DNA of 64,000 nt from an uncultured Acetatifactor sp. (GTDB taxonomy: Bacteria > Bacillota > Clostridia > Lachnospirales > Lachnospiraceae). The stretch is taken from contig CAJULV010000002.1 of NCBI GenBank assembly GCA_910587555.1, forward strand, positions 1 through 64,000, read 5' to 3'. This document shows, piece by piece, positions 16,138 through 25,469 of the stretch. Position 1 is the first letter of the stretch, and every line of letters begins with the position of its first letter. The position numbers were made by a program, and so were the translations under genes. A model generated the notes under the pieces. The model saw only the letters and a list, made by a program, of their open reading frames with translations, searched no databases and was not told the DNA's origin.

Positions 16138-17856
16138 TCACACCCCGATCAACGCATCAAACGCCCCCACAACATTTAACCGTCCGTAGCCCCACTCCCT
16201 ATTCGGATAAGTCACATCAAAGCTCCTGGACGCCCCCCGGATAAAATAATTCTTGATCTCCCTGCCTGCCACCGCCCTGTTATTCCCCTCCACCACTGCC
16301 CACTGCATAAACTGTGCCACCGCACCTGCTGTGAGGGCAGCCGCCAGAGAGCTGCCCGTCTCTCCGCCGCGGATGGTAGAGATGTCGACTCCCGGAGCGG
16401 CAAAATCCGGATTGATCCCGCCTGTTCTGGTGAACCCTCTTCCGGAGTCGATATAAAAGCTGTTGTTGGCCGCATTATAGGTTGACACGCTGATCACATC
16501 TTTCGCCATGGCCGGCTCCGTCAGCGTGATATAGGGGGTGGATTCTAGGAACTGAACCGCACCGTTCATAAACTGTGTGATGGGAAGCCACATGTGAAAG
16601 GTTCCGTTGTGGATATCCCCCACGGACTCCACCTGAAAGGTCCATATGCCGGGTGTGGGCAGATACACCCGCAGTACTACCACTTCCTCCCCGGATGCGG
16701 GTTCCACCAAGGTACCTGCCATGGTAATTCTGGTCCGCTCATAGACAAAGCTGTAGGTGATACTTCCCTGGATGCCCAGGCGGACAGGCGGAATGGTTTC
16801 TCCTCCGGGGGAACGCACTGATACCGTAAATACATCCGGCACATTTCCCCACAGTTCCAGCAGAAATCCCTCCACATTTTCAGCCACCCGCACCTCCACG
16901 GGTACGCTTCCCGCGCTTCCTGCCCTGCTGGGGGTATCCATGTATCCCTGAAAATGGTGCCCCGCATTGCCCTCGTTGCCGCCGCACACCACCACGGCAC
17001 GGCTTCTCCTGGAGGCGATGGCGTCCAGATAACTGGGCAGAGGAGCACTGCCTGCATGATCTCCATAGTTTGTCCCTACCCCCAGACAGATTATCACCGG
17101 CCTGCGGAACTGTCTGGCAAAACGGTCCGCATACTGCACCCCCAACATGATATCCGTCTCCTGGTATGCGGGAACCCCCGGCGGTATCATATAAAAGTTC
17201 CGCAGAAATTCCTTGGCCTGCTTCAGCTTTACCACCACGATGTCCGCATCCGGAGCCGCTCCCAGATAGCTGATACCGTTTCCCAGCCTGCTCCCCGCCG
17301 CCACGCCCGCCATGGCGCTCCCATGACCGATTTCATCCCTGCTCGGCACTACACTGTAGGGGTCCTCCGCCTCCAGGGCGCGGTTAATGTCCTCCCTGGA
17401 GTACTCTGTACCATAGTAGAGTCCCTCCGGAGGTTCCCCGGCCTGCACGGTCTGGTCCCAGATAGCCAGAATGCGGCTGTTTCCCTCGCTGTCCCGAAAC
17501 GCCGCATTCACATAATCAATTCCCGTATCGATAAAGCATATCACTGCCCCCCGCCCTGTCAGGCTCAGGGGCGCCCTCTGTACCTGGGTGATGCCGCTGG
17601 CAATCAGGCTGTTGGGATCAAATCCCCGTTCCCTGCCAGGCTCCTGCATAAGGCCGTATAGCTTGGGTACTCCCTTGTAGGTATAGACATAATCGTCTGT
17701 ATTTGGTATATTTGCCTTATCAATATATACAATATTGTACAGGTTATCAATATTCAGCCGACACAGGTCCAGAGCATCCGAATCCAGAAGCTGTACCGGA
17801 AATTCTGTGATTACATCATAGTAGTCATTAGAGAGAATTTTATCCCTGCAATCCAT
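16138..17856 (-). CDS. Csp-like subtilisin (S8) family protease
   Basis: A 572-residue protein from ATG 17856, chosen because AAGGAG lies seven bases upstream; a GTG at 17889 is the longer alternative. The catalytic triad is visible: Asp in CFIDTGIDY, His in EIGHGSAMAGVAAGS, Ser in GETGSSLAAALTAG. A ~200-residue jelly-roll insertion lies between His and Ser, and there is no signal peptide, both as in the clostridial CspA/B/C germination proteases, which process the cortex hydrolase SleC. Lachnospiraceae often carry several such stand-alone paralogues of unknown substrate. No germination gene adjoins it. Confidence 0.75.
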   Translation of the reverse strand: MDCRDKILSNDYYDVITEFPVQLLDSDALDLCRLNIDNLYNIVYIDKANIPNTDDYVYTYKGVPKLYGLMQEPGRERGFDPNSLIASGITQVQRAPLSLTGRGAVICFIDTGIDYVNAAFRDSEGNSRILAIWDQTVQAGEPPEGLYYGTEYSREDINRALEAEDPYSVVPSRDEIGHGSAMAGVAAGSRLGNGISYLGAAPDADIVVVKLKQAKEFLRNFYMIPPGVPAYQETDIMLGVQYADRFARQFRRPVIICLGVGTNYGDHAGSAPLPSYLDAIASRRSRAVVVCGGNEGNAGHHFQGYMDTPSRAGSAGSVPVEVRVAENVEGFLLELWGNVPDVFTVSVRSPGGETIPPVRLGIQGSITYSFVYERTRITMAGTLVEPASGEEVVVLRVYLPTPGIWTFQVESVGDIHNGTFHMWLPITQFMNGAVQFLESTPYITLTEPAMAKDVISVSTYNAANNSFYIDSGRGFTRTGGINPDFAAPGVDISTIRGGETGSSLAAALTAGAVAQFMQWAVVEGNNRAVAGREIKNYFIRGASRSFDVTYPNREWGYGRLNVVGAFDALIGV

Positions 17857-17986
17857 ATCAGGCTCTCCTTCACAATCTGACACAGTCACATTATCATATG
17901 CAAAACGCAGCCCCCGGGTTCCTCCCAGTGACTGCGCTTATTTCTTCCGGTCATACACCGGATCCATGCACCTGCACGCTTTCCGT

Positions 17987-18082
17987 TTCCGACTCAATTG
18001 CCGCCGGCCTGCTCTCTTACATCCGCGCTGCACTTCCGGCCGCACACGTTTCCTTCCGACTCAGCTGCCGCCGGCCTGCTCA
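17987..18082. repeat. Direct repeat of ~29 bp, 67-bp period
   Basis: Two copies of a sequence containing TCCGACTCA and GCCGCCGGCCTGCTC start at about 17987 and 18054, differing at two or three bases. The second copy overlaps the stop codon of the debranching enzyme gene (18080). The 223-base gap 17857-18079 otherwise holds no gene or clear terminator. Confidence 0.7.
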
Positions 18083-20203
18083 CACCCAGGCTTCCTCTGC
18101 CACCAGCACCACTGCCGTGCGCGGAGGCACCTTCAGCCTGCTTCCGTATTGAAACTCCGTTTCCCCCTCTATATCCTTTCCGTCCTCATAATCCACGAAG
18201 GTATTCACCAGAACCCGCCATCTTAGATTGTCCGGAAGGCTGGGCAGCTGTATTTCCAAGGGCTTCCAGTAAGCATTCATCCCGTAGAAGACAATGTCGT
18301 CTTCCGTATCCTCCTCATTCCTGCCTGCATACATAATGCCGATAAGCCTGCTTGTATGGTTGATTCTGGCATTCCACGGGTAATCATTGTGGATACTGAT
18401 GTCAGGGAAACCGCAGGATGCAACCTTCGTAGGTTTTCTCACAATCGCATGCTTTTTGCGGAAAGCAATCATATAGCGGAAAAAGTCATGTATCTCCTTA
18501 TATTCTTCCAATCTGCCCCAGTCCAGCCATGAGATATAGTTATCCTGGCAATACGCATTATTGTTGCCAAACTGGGTATTGCAGAACTCGTCTCCCGCGA
18601 AAAACATCGCCGGTCCCCTGCTGCACATCAGCGTAACAAACGCGTTTTTCACCATGCGGCGGCGCAGCTTTTCGATTTCGGGATCGTCCGACACTCCCTC
18701 TACACCGCAGTTCCAGCTGTTGCCGTTGTTATCGCCGTCCGTGTTGTTCCAGCCGTTCTTCTCATTGTGCTTGACATTATAGGAATACAGATCATACAGG
18801 GTAAAGCCGTCGTGGCATGTCAGAAAATTAACGGACGCACTCTGCCCCCTCTTCAGGGAATCATACATATCTCTGGAACCGGTAATCCTGGTGATGGCAG
18901 CTCCGGCCATGCCCTCGTCTCCCTTCAGGAAACGTCTCAGGTCATCGCGGTATTTTCCGTTCCATTCGGACCACCTGTTGTATGCCGGGAAATGCCCTAC
19001 CTGATAAAGCCCTGCCGCGTCCCACGCCTCCGCAATCAGTTTTACCTTCCCCAGAATGGAATCACAGGCAATTTCCTGGAGAATCGGCGGGTTCGCCATA
19101 GGCTCCCCGTTCTGGTCACGGGCAAGGATGGACGCCAAATCAAAACGAAAACCATCTACACGATATTCCGTTACCCAATACCTCAAACAGTCGATTATAA
19201 AACGGCGTGTCATGGGATGGTTACAGTTCAGAGCGTTCCCGCACCCGCTGAAATTGTAATACTGCCCGTCCGGCGTCAGGATATAATAGATATTGTTGTC
19301 GATTCCCTTGAAAGAAAAGCTGGGTCCGTCCTCATTCCCCTCCGCCGTATGATTAAACACCACATCCAGAATAACCTCGATGCCGTTTTCCTTCAGTTCA
19401 TAAATCAGCTGCTTCAGCTCATCGCCTTCATGGTTATGCTCCACTACGGAAGAGTACCCCGTGTTGGGTGCAAAAAAACATACTGTATTATATCCCCAAT
19501 AATTGTAGAGCTGTACGCCGTCCACAATTCTTGCGTTTTCCATCTCGTCAAATTCAAAAATCGGCATCAGTTCCACCGCGTTAATGCCCAGATCCCTCAA
19601 ATAGGGAATCTTCTGCCGAAGTCCCTCATAGGTTCCCCTTGCCGTCACGCCTGAAGATTCATGCTTTGTAAAGCCCCTCACATGCATCTCATAAATAACC
19701 AGGTCCTCCAGCGGAAACTCCAGCTGCCTGTGTTTTCCCCAGTCAAAGTTATTTTCAACTACCCTGGCATGGTAGACAAAGGCTTCACCGTCCTCCGGGC
19801 GCTCTCCCCAGTTTCGCTGCCCGGTTACAGCCCTTGCATACGGATCCAGCAAAATATTGTTTTTATCAAAAAGCAGCCCCTTCTCTTTGTCGTAGGGTCC
19901 GTCCAGCTGAAAGGCATATTCAAATTCCTCAATCTTTAATCCGAATACCAACATGGAATATGTGTTTCCTATGTGATATGATTCCGGATATTCCAGCCTC
20001 GCATAAGGTTCCTTCTCCTGAGGCCGAAACAGCAGCAGCGCACAGCTTGTAGCGCCATGGGAATGCACTGTAAAGCTGACCCCATTCGATGCGGCTGTAG
20101 CACCGTCCCTGTTGTAAAATCCCGGCCGTACCTTAAAGCCATTGATTTCATCCAGAGGCTGTAATTTGATCCCCCTCTGCGGCCTATGGTCCACAAAATC
20201 CAT
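18080..20203 (-). CDS. glgX: Glycogen debranching enzyme (GlgX / isoamylase type)
   Basis: A 707-residue protein starting at ATG 20203, preceded by a perfect AGGAGGAAAG site. It has an N-terminal CBM48-like beta domain (residues ~10-120), then a GH13 barrel: region I DVVFNHTAEG, region II DGFRFDLAS (nucleophile Asp), region III AEAWDAAG (acid/base Glu) and region IV FLTCHDGFTL, and a C-terminal beta domain. The spacing and NGWNNTDGDNNGNSWNCG loop match GlgX/TreX, which cuts alpha-1,6 branches of glycogen after phosphorylase action. It stands alone, with no other glycogen gene in the window. Its start lies directly behind a repeat-borne ribosome binding site. Confidence 0.9.
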   Translation of the reverse strand: MDFVDHRPQRGIKLQPLDEINGFKVRPGFYNRDGATAASNGVSFTVHSHGATSCALLLFRPQEKEPYARLEYPESYHIGNTYSMLVFGLKIEEFEYAFQLDGPYDKEKGLLFDKNNILLDPYARAVTGQRNWGERPEDGEAFVYHARVVENNFDWGKHRQLEFPLEDLVIYEMHVRGFTKHESSGVTARGTYEGLRQKIPYLRDLGINAVELMPIFEFDEMENARIVDGVQLYNYWGYNTVCFFAPNTGYSSVVEHNHEGDELKQLIYELKENGIEVILDVVFNHTAEGNEDGPSFSFKGIDNNIYYILTPDGQYYNFSGCGNALNCNHPMTRRFIIDCLRYWVTEYRVDGFRFDLASILARDQNGEPMANPPILQEIACDSILGKVKLIAEAWDAAGLYQVGHFPAYNRWSEWNGKYRDDLRRFLKGDEGMAGAAITRITGSRDMYDSLKRGQSASVNFLTCHDGFTLYDLYSYNVKHNEKNGWNNTDGDNNGNSWNCGVEGVSDDPEIEKLRRRMVKNAFVTLMCSRGPAMFFAGDEFCNTQFGNNNAYCQDNYISWLDWGRLEEYKEIHDFFRYMIAFRKKHAIVRKPTKVASCGFPDISIHNDYPWNARINHTSRLIGIMYAGRNEEDTEDDIVFYGMNAYWKPLEIQLPSLPDNLRWRVLVNTFVDYEDGKDIEGETEFQYGSRLKVPPRTAVVLVAEEAWV

Positions 20204-20251
20204 CGTCTTTCCTCCTAATTTAAATCGCTGCGCTTGTTTCAAATCGCTGCG
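20204..20251 (-). repeat. Shine-Dalgarno-bearing repeat in front of glgX
   Basis: On the minus strand two GCGCAGCGATTT units (about 20251-20240 and 20233-20222) are followed by AAATTAGGAGGAAAGACG and the glgX ATG. The segment from GCGCAGCG through AGGAGGAAAGA is nearly identical to the leader of the ABC ATPase gene at 38927 and related to leaders at 32957 and 35056. Confidence 0.75.
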
Positions 20252-20331
20252 CGGCCGTCTGCAACGGTTATTCCGCCATACATTGCGGATATAGTGTACC
20301 CGCCTTCATGTCCCCATATTCTGTAAGACAA

Positions 20332-20368
20332 TAAACGCTGCAGGAACAACTACTTCCCACAGCGTTTA
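20332..20368 (-). terminator. Intrinsic terminator after the Hpt gene
   Basis: A perfect 9-bp stem TAAACGCTG/CAGCGTTTA (20332-20340, 20360-20368) with a T-rich run (TTTATTGTCTT) on the minus strand, 45 bases after the stop at 20413. It would end the chemotaxis operon. Confidence 0.75.
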
Positions 20369-20412
20369 ATCACCGAATATACCCTGGGCACGCCTTACCA
20401 ATTCCGTCTGCA

Positions 20413-20769
20413 TCACTGATTCATATTTTTCTCTATACATGCAACAATTTCATTCTGCACAGGAATAACCTTCTTCAGAATTTCCCTGGCCTCTTCCGGC
20501 TGCCCGCCGCGCAGCAGGCCCAGCATCTCGTTGTAGGCCTTGTATATGGGAGTAAGAGAAAGATTTCCTGATGTCCCCTTAATCGCATGTACCTTTTCGA
20601 TTGTTTCCGTGCAGTCGGAAGCGTCAAAATCTGCGGCTACTTCGCTTCCCTTTATCATCTTCACAAAGGAACCCAAAAGTCTTGTATACAATTTTTCATT
20701 TCCCATCACGCGCTTCAGCCCGTCGTCTACATCCACGCCCAAAGCTCTCAATTCATCCAGCAAATTCAT
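20413..20769 (-). CDS. Hpt domain phosphotransfer protein
   Basis: A 118-residue protein made of one Hpt four-helix bundle. The phosphorylatable histidine is His61 in KVHAIKGTSGNL, the standard H-x-x-K-G-x-x motif. It has no kinase or receiver domain, so it can only relay phosphate. It is the last gene of the chemotaxis/two-component cluster, 192 bases after the MCP stop. The upstream PAS histidine kinase (28620-30032) and two receiver/HD-GYP proteins (27543, 30187) are candidate partners, because that kinase has no receiver of its own. Confidence 0.8.
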   Translation of the reverse strand: MNLLDELRALGVDVDDGLKRVMGNEKLYTRLLGSFVKMIKGSEVAADFDASDCTETIEKVHAIKGTSGNLSLTPIYKAYNEMLGLLRGGQPEEAREILKKVIPVQNEIVACIEKNMNQ

Positions 20770-20920
20770 ATCGACACTCCTCTTCTATTATCCCTTATCC
20801 GGCAAAACCGGCTCTGAGATTCATTTCGTTCTGTATCGCTTATCTGAAAGTAATCAGATCGACACAGTGCCCGTGACGCTCATATGTCACGGCAGGGCGC
20901 ATTCCCCCACCCCGGCAGTA

Positions 20921-20957
20921 AAACTGGCACAGAAACCCCTGGTTCCTGTACCAGTTT
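20921..20957 (-). terminator. Hairpin after the MCP gene
   Basis: A 17-base arm pair (AAACTGGTACAGGAACC with GGTTTCTGTGCCAGTTT, 20957-20941 and 20937-20921; a few mismatches) followed by TTTACT on the minus strand. It directly follows the MCP stop (20962), so it may attenuate read-through to the Hpt gene. Confidence 0.6.
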
Positions 20958-20961
20958 CGGA

Positions 20962-22311
20962 TTAATACTTGCCAAAGCCATCCCCAAGAGAAATTACCTG
21001 CTCATTTGCATTGGAAACAGCAGCGTTATATCCAGAGGAACTTCTGGAAGGTCCGCCCTGTCCCTTGCCCAAGTTGTAGATGGACAGCATCTCGCGCATT
21101 CTGGATGCCTGGTTGGACAATTCTTCGCTGGCGGCCGCGCACTCCTCACTGGTGGCGGAATTTGTCTGTACCACCTGGGATACCTGTGTGATGGCCTGTT
21201 CAATCTGTGCTACTGCAGTCGCCTGATAATTGGAGGATTCTGCAATACCATTGATGATATGTTCACTCTCCTGAACCACTTTTGTAATTTCTTCCATTGC
21301 CTTGGCGGTTTCATACGCAATCTTGGAACCGGCATTTACCTTATCGATGGAATCCTCAATCAGCGCCGACGTCTCTCTTGCCGCCTCTGAACTCTTCGCT
21401 GCAAGGCTTCTCACTTCCTCTGCCACCACTGCAAATCCCTTACCTGCCTCACCTGCCCTTGCTGCCTCAACCGCAGCATTCAATGCCAGAATATTGGTCT
21501 GAAATGCGATATCTTCGATAGTCTTGATAATTTTGGATATACTCTCGGAAGCCTTGTTGATATCTTCCATTGCAGACACCATGCTCTGCATCCGTACATT
21601 TCCCTGCTTTACATCCCCGATTGCACGCAGCACCAGATTAGTAGCGGAATTTGCCTGTTCCGCATTCTGCCTTGTCTTCTCCGCAATCTCATCGATGGAA
21701 GCCGAAATCTGCTGGATAGCGCTTGCCTGCTCCGTAGATCCCTGTGCCAGAGCCTGGCTGGCGCTTGCCACCTGGGATGAGCTGACTGTCACCTGGGACC
21801 CTGCGTCACTGATATTGCTAAGTACATTATGGTTATCTTCCACCAGCTTCTTCAGCGAGTTGCCCAGCATATCATCCGCGGACTTGGGCGTAACCGTTAC
21901 CGTCAGATTACCGTTGGATACTTCCTCCGCAACTTCAGCCTGAGACTTAATGTTCTCTATCACCTTGACATACTCATCTACCAGGTCTCCGAATTCATCG
22001 TTATTATACTTCTCCAGATGGATATTTACATGTCCCACCGCGATATCCTTTGCCGCGTTGGAAAGCAGTATAATGGACTTCAGAATACTTTTAGTCAGGT
22101 CATATGCCACAAATACGGTAATGGCTATTGATACGATCAGCGCACCTACGGAAAAAATCATGGAATTCCTGGCTGCGATTGCCGCCTGATCTCCGCTGGC
22201 CTTCATAATCCGCTGCATGGACAGCATACCAAATATCACATTGATTGTTGTCAGTATAATAGGAATAAAGAATCCCCCAATTAATCTCTTCTTAATTGAC
22301 ATATTTTTCAT
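20962..22311 (-). CDS. Methyl-accepting chemotaxis protein with minimal extracytoplasmic loop
   Basis: A 449-residue protein; ATG 22311 follows GAGAGGT by eight bases. Membrane segment 1 is at residues ~9-29, membrane segment 2 at ~50-72, with only about 20 residues between them, so there is no extracytoplasmic ligand domain. A HAMP domain follows, then a long coiled-coil signalling domain whose hairpin tip is IAFQTNILALNAAVEAARAG. No CheR-docking pentapeptide is seen at the C-terminus (ends GDGFGKY). Signals must come from the membrane, the HAMP, or other proteins. It lies 13 bases after cheW. Confidence 0.85.
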   Translation of the reverse strand: MKNMSIKKRLIGGFFIPIILTTINVIFGMLSMQRIMKASGDQAAIAARNSMIFSVGALIVSIAITVFVAYDLTKSILKSIILLSNAAKDIAVGHVNIHLEKYNNDEFGDLVDEYVKVIENIKSQAEVAEEVSNGNLTVTVTPKSADDMLGNSLKKLVEDNHNVLSNISDAGSQVTVSSSQVASASQALAQGSTEQASAIQQISASIDEIAEKTRQNAEQANSATNLVLRAIGDVKQGNVRMQSMVSAMEDINKASESISKIIKTIEDIAFQTNILALNAAVEAARAGEAGKGFAVVAEEVRSLAAKSSEAARETSALIEDSIDKVNAGSKIAYETAKAMEEITKVVQESEHIINGIAESSNYQATAVAQIEQAITQVSQVVQTNSATSEECAAASEELSNQASRMREMLSIYNLGKGQGGPSRSSSGYNAAVSNANEQVISLGDGFGKY

Positions 22312-22324
22312 CGTTCCATACCTC

Positions 22325-22861
22325 TCATTCTTCGCTGTTTTTCGCCTGCTCCATATCTGCCGGGTCCTCATCATAGAGCAGCTTCTCCGGATCCAGCAAC
22401 AGCCTCACTGTATTCCCCACCTTACCGATGCCATAGACATATTTGTGATGGGACTTATCGCCCCGCCCTATAGTAGGCGGCGGCAGGATATTCTCCTCCT
22501 TAATCTCCACTACCTCCGCAATCTGCTCCACTACCAGTCCCACTGTTGCAGACTTCACGTTGATGACAAGGATGCATGTCTTGTCATTGTACTCACATGC
22601 TCCCTGCTTAAATCTCAGTCTGACATCCACCACGGGAATAATCCGCCCTCTCAGGTTAATCAGTCCCTTAATATAATCCTCCGTCTCAGGCACTCTGGTG
22701 ACTTCCTGATACTGGATAATCTGCTGCACATACTGGATTTCCAGGCCGAAATATTCCACACCGGACTTGAAGGTCATGTACTTACCCTTCTGTGTATCAT
22801 GGCTGTCCAGGCCATTCTGCTCACCGTCCTGTATTCCTAACAATCTGCTCGTCTCGTCCAT
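22325..22861 (-). CDS. cheW: Chemotaxis coupling protein CheW
   Basis: A 178-residue protein with the CheW double SH3-like fold: KYMTFKSGVEYFGLEIQYV, then VPETEDYIKGLINLRGRIIPVVDVRLRF, which is the conserved N-L-R-G-x-I-x-P-V-x-D-L signature, and a second subdomain (CILVINVKSATVGLVVEQIAEVVEI). It bridges receptor tips to CheA. The C-terminal ~20 residues are an acidic extension (DEDPADMEQAKNSEE) beyond the usual length. It lies 25 bases after cheA. Confidence 0.9.
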   Translation of the reverse strand: MDETSRLLGIQDGEQNGLDSHDTQKGKYMTFKSGVEYFGLEIQYVQQIIQYQEVTRVPETEDYIKGLINLRGRIIPVVDVRLRFKQGACEYNDKTCILVINVKSATVGLVVEQIAEVVEIKEENILPPPTIGRGDKSHHKYVYGIGKVGNTVRLLLDPEKLLYDEDPADMEQAKNSEE

Positions 22862-22886
22862 AAGCTTACCGTTCCTTTCCTCAGAT

Positions 22887-25040
22887 TTATTCTACAAGTC
22901 CGGGGGCGTCCAATATCAGGGCGATACTGCCGTCGCCCAGCTGCGTGCAGCCGGACAGACCCTTGACCTTCTTAATGTAAGAAGGAATCGGTTTTACCAC
23001 AATTTCCTGCTGCCCTACCAGCCTGTCAACCAGGAGGCACACCTTTCTCTCCTCCACTTCCAGGACCAACATGACGCCTTCTTCCACAGATTCCTGATAA
23101 TTCTCCAGGCCATACCACCTTCCCAGGCGGATCACCGGATAGCACTCCCCACGGATCATCACAAACTCGTCTCCATTGGGTTCATGCACCATCATGTCCT
23201 CTTTCACCCGGATAAACTGCTTGATAACGCCGGTCTCCATAACGAAGGAGGAGGTGCCCACTTCCATGACGATGCCGTCAATAATGGCAAGGGTCAGGGG
23301 AATCTTCAGGCTCATGGTACTGCCGAAGCCCGGAGTACTCTCTATCTCCAGCGCGCCGCCGATGGCCTGGATATTCTGCACCACCACGTCCATGCCTACG
23401 CCTCGGCCGGAATATTCCGTCACCTGTTCGTTGGTGGAAAATCCCGGAAGCGTGATGAACTGGTATACTTCCTTATCCGTGTAGGCCGCATCCGGCTTCT
23501 GGGGATCCAGTATGCCCTGCCGCCTGGCCTTTGCAAGGATTTTCTCCCTGTCCAGACCCGTACCGTTATCCTCCACACAGATCCATACCTTACCGGCCTC
23601 GGTTCTGGCAGACAGCGTAACCTTCCCCTTCTCCATCTTCCCCTTGGCCTTCCGCTCCTCATTGCTCTCTATCCCATGATCCACGGAATTCCTCACCAGA
23701 TGCATAAGCGGGTCGGAAATATGCTCGATAATATTCTTATCCACCTCGGTGGTCTCTCCCACCATCACAAACTCAATATCTTTTCCCAGCTTCCTGGACA
23801 CATCGAACACGATACGGTTCATCTTCTGGAACGTATTCGTCAGCGGCACCATACGCATGGACATGATAACATTCTGCAAATCCGTGGAAATAGATGCCAG
23901 TTGTGCTGCAGCCTTGTTGAAATTGTCCAGGTTCAGCCCCGGCACCTTCAAATCGGAACTCTGCAGCACCACGGACTCCGAGATAACAAGTTCTCCTATC
24001 AGGTCCATCAGCTGATCCATCTTGCTGATATTGACGCTGATAAAAGCAGCCTTCTCTCCCTTGGGCTTATCTTTCGCCAGCTTCTTCTGCTTTCCGGGTT
24101 CCTTGGACTGGATAACGAAATCACCGGGCACAATCTGCGGCTTTTCAGGCTTCTTCTCCTCTGCCTTCTCCTGATCCGCTTCTTCCTGCCTTGCCTCAAT
24201 CGTCTCCACGCTGGATTCCAGGTCAATCTGAGGCATTACCGGCTGATCGCCGAAGTCAAAGCCCAGCAGGAACTGGTTCGCATCACACTCGTAGACCTCA
24301 ACCTTTTCAATATCATATCCCACGCCGATAAGGTCACGTACCTCCTGCTCCGTACACTGGGCCTGGAGGAGTATCCGGAAGCCGTCTTTTATAATGGTTT
24401 CCCCGCTCTTCTCATCCGTCAGGATATCTTCCGGAGAATACAGAATATCCTCGGCAATCTCCTTCAGCGCGTACACGGTCTTGTACGCATGGACATTGGC
24501 CATTTCCGTCTCCGGAAAAAAGGTAATAAATATCTTGTAGAAACGGCTTGCGCTTGTAGCCACCGGCGCGATATAGAAATGCTTCGGTTCCTCATGTACA
24601 TTCTCCGCCGCATCGCCTGCCGCAGCGCCACCGTTTTTGATCATATTCAAAAATTTGTCGAGATCCGCAATAATATTGCTGGCATCCCCGTCCACCGGGT
24701 CGCCGCTTCGGATCTTTTCCATCTCGTTGGAGATGAAATCTTCCACTTCCAGCACATGCTCCACCAACTCTACATGGGGAACATTGTCAGGATGTGATTC
24801 TCTCAGGTAATAGAATATATCTTCCAGCTTATGGGACACAGCTGTGATATTGTCGAACATCATGATACCGGAAGATCCCTTGATGGTATGCATGGTTCGG
24901 AATATTTCGTTGATGCTGTCTTCATCAAAGCATTCTGCATCCTTCTGTTCCAAAACCGTCTCCTGAAGCTGTTCCAGCAACTGGCCGTTCTCAAACAGAT
25001 ACATATCCAACATGCTTTCGGTATTAAAATCGTCAGCCAT
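22887..25040 (-). CDS. cheA: Chemotaxis histidine kinase CheA
   Basis: A 717-residue protein with the full CheA order: P1 Hpt domain with phosphorylated His51 in RTMHTIKGSSG; a P2-like region (residues ~160-280); an acidic/lysine-rich linker (EEADQEKAEEKKPEKP); P3 dimerisation (SVNISKMDQLMDLIGELVISES); P4 ATPase with N-box LVRNSVDHGIE, G1 VEDNGTGLD and G2 GRGVGMDVV; and the P5 CheW-like domain at the C-terminus. The start follows AAAGGAGA. It sits between cheY and cheW with gaps of about 25 bases. Confidence 0.92.
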   Translation of the reverse strand: MADDFNTESMLDMYLFENGQLLEQLQETVLEQKDAECFDEDSINEIFRTMHTIKGSSGIMMFDNITAVSHKLEDIFYYLRESHPDNVPHVELVEHVLEVEDFISNEMEKIRSGDPVDGDASNIIADLDKFLNMIKNGGAAAGDAAENVHEEPKHFYIAPVATSASRFYKIFITFFPETEMANVHAYKTVYALKEIAEDILYSPEDILTDEKSGETIIKDGFRILLQAQCTEQEVRDLIGVGYDIEKVEVYECDANQFLLGFDFGDQPVMPQIDLESSVETIEARQEEADQEKAEEKKPEKPQIVPGDFVIQSKEPGKQKKLAKDKPKGEKAAFISVNISKMDQLMDLIGELVISESVVLQSSDLKVPGLNLDNFNKAAAQLASISTDLQNVIMSMRMVPLTNTFQKMNRIVFDVSRKLGKDIEFVMVGETTEVDKNIIEHISDPLMHLVRNSVDHGIESNEERKAKGKMEKGKVTLSARTEAGKVWICVEDNGTGLDREKILAKARRQGILDPQKPDAAYTDKEVYQFITLPGFSTNEQVTEYSGRGVGMDVVVQNIQAIGGALEIESTPGFGSTMSLKIPLTLAIIDGIVMEVGTSSFVMETGVIKQFIRVKEDMMVHEPNGDEFVMIRGECYPVIRLGRWYGLENYQESVEEGVMLVLEVEERKVCLLVDRLVGQQEIVVKPIPSYIKKVKGLSGCTQLGDGSIALILDAPGLVE

Positions 25041-25064
25041 GTTTATCTCCTTTCATATCCTGTT

Positions 25065-25457
25065 TTAAATAAGATTCAGTTTCTTCATTGCCTGCTCAAA
25101 CCGCTCCTGGTCGATAGGTTTGCCCGAATAAATGGTACATCCCAGTTCAAATGCCATCTTGACATTTTTTTCTTCATTCAGGGCCGTGGTCATAATCACC
25201 TTTACAGCCTTGTCCTCAGGTATGTTCCTCTGTTTCTCCAGATTCCGGATACCCATAAGAGCCTGATATCCGTCCATAACCGGCATCATGATGTCAAGGC
25301 ATACCAGATCATACGGTTCGCCGTCCTCCAAAGCCATCATAAACGCGTCCACCGCTTCCATTCCGTCCACGGTGATGTCACATTCACCATACTTGGAGAG
25401 AAAGCCGGCCATAAATTTCCTTGTCGCGAAGTCGTCTTCCGCCAATAGAATCTTCAT
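25065..25457 (-). CDS. cheY: CheY-like response regulator
   Basis: A 130-residue single receiver domain. Phosphoacceptor Asp55 is in VCLDIMMPVMDG, the acidic pocket is AEDD (residues 6-9), the switch threonine is in MTTAL, and the conserved lysine is in YSGKPID. There is no output domain. It lies between cheB and cheA, 12 bases after cheB, so it is the natural CheA phosphorylation target. What it acts on is unclear since no flagellar motor genes are in the window. Confidence 0.85.
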   Translation of the reverse strand: MKILLAEDDFATRKFMAGFLSKYGECDITVDGMEAVDAFMMALEDGEPYDLVCLDIMMPVMDGYQALMGIRNLEKQRNIPEDKAVKVIMTTALNEEKNVKMAFELGCTIYSGKPIDQERFEQAMKKLNLI

Positions 25458-25469
25458 GTTCTTTCTCCT

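Noticed and set aside
22767..24797. 676-codon open frame opposite cheA
   Set aside because: It is antisense to an unambiguous CheA, rich in His, Leu and Gln as expected from complement codons, and has no ribosome binding site or known motif.
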